This document shows, in pieces, positions 5,027-8,101 of a stretch of 8,101 nucleotides of DNA. Position 1 is the stretch's first letter; every line of letters begins with the position of its first letter. Source of the stretch: an archaeon (GTDB lineage Archaea > Asgardarchaeota > Hermodarchaeia > Hermodarchaeales > Hermodarchaeaceae); contig JABXGX010000191.1 in the NCBI GenBank assembly GCA_016550405.1, forward strand, positions 1-8,101, written 5' to 3'. The notes under the pieces were generated by a model. The model was not told where the DNA came from and did not search any database. It saw nothing but the letters and a program-made list of their open reading frames with translations. A program made the position numbers and the translations under genes.

Positions 5027-8000
5027 CTAGAAAAAGACTGAGGGATCACGGGATTTTTCCGGCTTTTCCTCTTGAGAAACCGCATTCCCATTGGAAGGAC
5101 TCAGACAGCCTTGCTCATTGAGTCGCTCAAGAGCATTGGCAATATCATATTTTCGTTCAGCCCCATACTTCTCAATGGCCGCAACAAATAATTGGGGTAG
5201 GTAAAGGCGCCCCTCTTCATTGGCCAGCTTCACCGCTAAATCATAGATTTTCTTTGGAAATCCACGGGCCGGTGCCTTAACACATTCATAGGCTAACAGG
5301 AGTTCTCCGTGGAAGCATTCTTCAACGATTTCTGTGCCAGGATCGAAGACATCAATGCGCCCATCGAAGGTCGCGAGTTTGTCACTGAATCGGGTTTCAA
5401 ATTGTGTGCTGAATTGGGCGAGAGAGTTTGTCAAGACTTCACTGGGCGATGAATCAAGGATGAGGACACTCACCACGTACTGGCCTTCCCGGAGGCTCAA
5501 ATGTAAGTCTTTGTAGTGAATATCACGGAGTTGTGACTCGCGGTCACCTTCGCCTGACAGTTCACTGTAAAACGAATTGACTGCTGAAAGAAAACCTGAT
5601 AATAAGGCGCTGGGCATTTCTCCGCCTGAAAAATCATAGGTAAAAATTGGTAATCCAGTTTTGGAATACGTCACGAAGAGGGCACGGAGGTCCATTAATC
5701 CCATCATTCGCTGTGCCCATTGACTGGCACTCTGTTCGAGGGCTTGTTGGTGCGCAAGTCGCCTAGGTTTGACACGCTTTGCATAATAGGCCCAAATACT
5801 GATGAGAATGATGATGAAGATGATGATGAAAGGAAGTAGGAAAAGTAAAAGATTGACCCACCACGGAACAGCAGGTTCCTGAGAAATCACTTCAGAAACA
5901 CTCGCGAATTGGGACGCTGTTTCCCGTGTACCATTATAAATCGCTTCTGCCCAAAGATAAGGCCCGTCATTGTTATTCATCCAGAACGATTCCGAATATG
6001 ATGGGAGTTGAACCAGCACGATACGAGTTCCGAAGGTATCTGTGGTAATTAGCTGGGCATGGAGTATCTGGTCGGTCCCATTCGCGAAATGAACCCACAC
6101 ATCCAGCCAAATCTCTGCACCAGAGATCGGCGTCGTGTTAGTAAAGGCTAATCCAACCGTCACCGCCACTTCATGTCCCTCAACGACACTATTCGGTGGA
6201 GGCAACGTCACTGTCAACATTGCATCAAACTTTGCTAACACTTCCAAACTCAAAACTAGCGTTTGGTTTTCATAGAGCGTTCGTTGTGCATAAAATGTCA
6301 AGGAGTAGGTGGCCGGAGTTACTTGAGTTAAGTTCAAACTCAGTCGGTATACACCACTACCCAGGGCGACCAAGCTGTGAGGACTACTCTGAAAGATTAC
6401 CCAAACACTTGCGCCATCGATAGCTACGCTATTACTCGTGTCCCAAAACAGCACATCAAGGATAAGAGTTTCGTTTTCAAATTCGCTTGGAGAGTAATCT
6501 CCGTTTTGGGGGGTTAGCGCTGTCGCCCATACTAGGTCAAAACTTTCACTGAAGTATTTAATCTCGTAGTTGAGGGCACTGATATTGAAACTAATAGTCC
6601 ACGAACCTGCACTAACACCTGTAGTGATACAATTGACCGTATAGGTACCATCCATGTTATCAACAACGTTGATTGTTGACCAGTTTCCTTGGATAATCGC
6701 TCCGATGAGTCCCTGTGCGCTCATGTCTTGGTAGGTGACACGAATCTGAAAGGGTGAATTATACACAATAGGGGACGCGGAGAGGATTTGAACTGATAAA
6801 GTGGTTGAACGAAGTTGCACATCAATGAGGGTATCATAGACAGCGCTATTGTATCCACTTAGAGCCGCTGTGAGTGTAATGTTAAATGTTGCTGGGCTTC
6901 CACTTACATTCAAAATCAATTCAACGTGATATGTACCGTTTGCCAAATCATATACCTTAATTCCAGTGAAAGGCGAATCGTCTAGTAAACAGCTAATTGT
7001 GGCCCCGGGAATCCCAGTACCATCTGATTGCTTTCGATAGGTGATAGAGACGTTAAACGGCTCACCCCCATCAATACTGCCTGGGGCACTCCCCGTAATG
7101 GTCGTGGGTTCCCCCTCCACTGTGAGGGTCACTAAGAGAACGTTTTCCTGAATATACATACCGGGTTTCGAAGCGTTAATCACAAGATTGTGGATACCAA
7201 CACCCAGTACGGGTCCATCAAGAACAATAGAATAATTACCACCCCACTCTTCAGCAAGCCAATTGAAATACCCTGGACCCGAAATGTTCACCAATGCCCC
7301 GGTGATTCCCCCCTCACCTAGCGGGGTAAAGATTGAGTAATTAATCTCAATTGCCACACATTCAGTGTAATTGATTGTGAGGGCTGTCCAATTCGCGACC
7401 AGTTGGGTCTTCGACCACAAAGTAAGAGTTATTGGTAGGGTGGACGGTGAATAGCCTGGTCGATCTGCACTAGCAAGACCGCTATGAATTCCTCGACTTA
7501 ATCCCATTGTACCAGTATTGATGAGGCTTTCATAATATCCTCCTCCCACATCGCCGAGTGAATAGGTGGACCCGCTGAAGGTCACGTTCACCTCAGCGTT
7601 TGGAATCCCCACAGAGTTTTCCACGTCATAATAGTACACACGGATATCGACATTATCCCCAATCAAGCTTGTATAAGTATCCGGATCACCGGACATTATC
7701 GTTGGATACACGAGATCAACGCTGCTAAGGCCAACACCAACATGGAGACTATTATTCCAGACCACTTCACACCGCATGGTCACATTTGTTATAGCATAAG
7801 AGATTGGCGTGAAAGCCGTGAAAGTGAGTAATCCACCCCCATCAGGCGTTTGAAGCGATTCATTCAAGGAAACGCCTAACTCATCATAGGGGTTCAATCG
7901 GCCCACACCATCGGTAAAGGTTGACAGCTGAGCTAAAACCGTGAGACTATCTGTGATATTCACTTCTTGACCGGTCACATCGAGCCCCCCGCGACGGATG

Positions 8001-8101
8001 AAAGGTGTTTGGACATAATTGATATCATTAGACACAACGCGCCACATGGTGCCGTTTCCGGCTCCTCCTGGTTCATCAAGAAACAGCCAACCGGGAAGAC
8101 C
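5027..8101 (-). CDS. Large single-pass surface protein: Ig-like repeats, transmembrane helix, longin-like cytoplasmic domain (5'-truncated)
   Basis: No named gene is recognised. The frame is open to the right edge, giving 1024 residues without the N-terminus (numbered from the edge); the ATG at 8047 is therefore not the true start. Residues 1-130 are a beta-rich region. About 131-623 hold roughly five divergent repeats of ~100 residues, with recurring features such as a GIPNA-like turn, GGYY or DGTYT, and G-x-x-x-x-x-I-S at the strands, like Ig/invasin-type sandwiches. A different beta domain covers 624-742. A hydrophobic helix at about 751-773 is followed by KRVKPRR, giving an outside N-terminus. 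The cytoplasmic part has a longin-like domain at about 805-930 (starting LRALFVTYSKTGLPIFTYDF) and a helical, winged-helix-like tail at about 950-1003. All 24 N-glycosylation sequons lie before the helix. A surface receptor or adhesin is inferred. It is upstream of, and on the same strand as, the RPA-like gene, with no evident functional link. Confidence 0.8.
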   Translation of the reverse strand, partial: GLPGWLFLDEPGGAGNGTMWRVVSNDINYVQTPFIRRGGLDVTGQEVNITDSLTVLAQLSTFTDGVGRLNPYDELGVSLNESLQTPDGGGLLTFTAFTPISYAITNVTMRCEVVWNNSLHVGVGLSSVDLVYPTIMSGDPDTYTSLIGDNVDIRVYYYDVENSVGIPNAEVNVTFSGSTYSLGDVGGGYYESLINTGTMGLSRGIHSGLASADRPGYSPSTLPITLTLWSKTQLVANWTALTINYTECVAIEINYSIFTPLGEGGITGALVNISGPGYFNWLAEEWGGNYSIVLDGPVLGVGIHNLVINASKPGMYIQENVLLVTLTVEGEPTTITGSAPGSIDGGEPFNVSITYRKQSDGTGIPGATISCLLDDSPFTGIKVYDLANGTYHVELILNVSGSPATFNITLTAALSGYNSAVYDTLIDVQLRSTTLSVQILSASPIVYNSPFQIRVTYQDMSAQGLIGAIIQGNWSTINVVDNMDGTYTVNCITTGVSAGSWTISFNISALNYEIKYFSESFDLVWATALTPQNGDYSPSEFENETLILDVLFWDTSNSVAIDGASVWVIFQSSPHSLVALGSGVYRLSLNLTQVTPATYSLTFYAQRTLYENQTLVLSLEVLAKFDAMLTVTLPPPNSVVEGHEVAVTVGLAFTNTTPISGAEIWLDVWVHFANGTDQILHAQLITTDTFGTRIVLVQLPSYSESFWMNNNDGPYLWAEAIYNGTRETASQFASVSEVISQEPAVPWWVNLLLFLLPFIIIFIIILISIWAYYAKRVKPRRLAHQQALEQSASQWAQRMMGLMDLRALFVTYSKTGLPIFTYDFSGGEMPSALLSGFLSAVNSFYSELSGEGDRESQLRDIHYKDLHLSLREGQYVVSVLILDSSPSEVLTNSLAQFSTQFETRFSDKLATFDGRIDVFDPGTEIVEECFHGELLLAYECVKAPARGFPKKIYDLAVKLANEEGRLYLPQLFVAAIEKYGAERKYDIANALERLNEQGCLSPSNGNAVSQEEKPEKSRDPSVFF

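Noticed and set aside
5808..5832. GAT/GAA-rich triplet-like stretch, possible microsatellite
   Set aside because: It encodes the isoleucine-rich core of the transmembrane helix on the minus strand, so codon composition explains it.
7994..8047. ATG at 8047 as the start of the large surface protein
   Set aside because: The frame stays open for 18 more codons to the window edge, and those residues include a sequon and beta-like sequence. No signal peptide follows the ATG, so the gene extends beyond the window.
1..8101. CRISPR array, tRNA or rRNA genes, insertion sequences
   Set aside because: No regularly spaced direct repeats, cloverleaf-like segments, transposase-like frames or flanking duplications were seen on either strand.

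Overview
The window looks archaeal, most likely from an Asgard archaeon, though the lineage is an inference. Translation and ribosome-assembly genes of archaeal/eukaryotic type (aIF2-beta, DUF424, NMD3, aIF1A, Nep1, RIO1) sit together on one strand. They use Shine-Dalgarno sequences and archaeal TATA-like boxes. Next to them is a large single-pass membrane protein whose cytoplasmic part looks like a longin-type domain, a fold expanded in Asgard genomes.

All eight genes read on the minus strand, so transcription runs from high to low coordinates. The order is: a large surface protein (5027-8101, N-terminus outside the window); a 71-nt spacer with overlapping palindromes; an OB-fold/winged-helix RPA-like protein (4155-4955); a 161-nt spacer with a terminator-like hairpin and a nested inverted repeat; aIF2-beta (3394-3993, GTG start, lysine-rich tail); DUF424 (3074-3373); NMD3 (1973-3067); aIF1A (1567-1917, with its own TATA box); Nep1 (814-1515); and RIO1 (1-708, GTG start, C-terminus outside the window). 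No stretch of 300 bases lacks a gene. No tRNA, rRNA, CRISPR array or mobile element was seen.

The six genes from aIF2-beta to RIO1 form a coherent module. aIF2-beta and aIF1A act in translation initiation. Nep1 and RIO1 act in small-subunit maturation and NMD3 in large-subunit maturation. The short spacings between aIF2-beta, DUF424 and NMD3, with one SD overlapping a stop codon, indicate translational coupling. The TATA box before aIF1A suggests a second promoter.

The most unusual gene is the surface protein. It has about five tandem ~100-residue beta-sandwich-like repeats with many N-glycosylation sequons, then one transmembrane helix, a longin-like cytoplasmic domain and a possible winged-helix tail. 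Its layout suggests a receptor that links the cell surface to small-GTPase or membrane machinery, but that role is inferred. Other items of interest are the lysine-rich aIF2-beta tail and the dyad elements upstream of aIF2-beta and the RPA-like gene.
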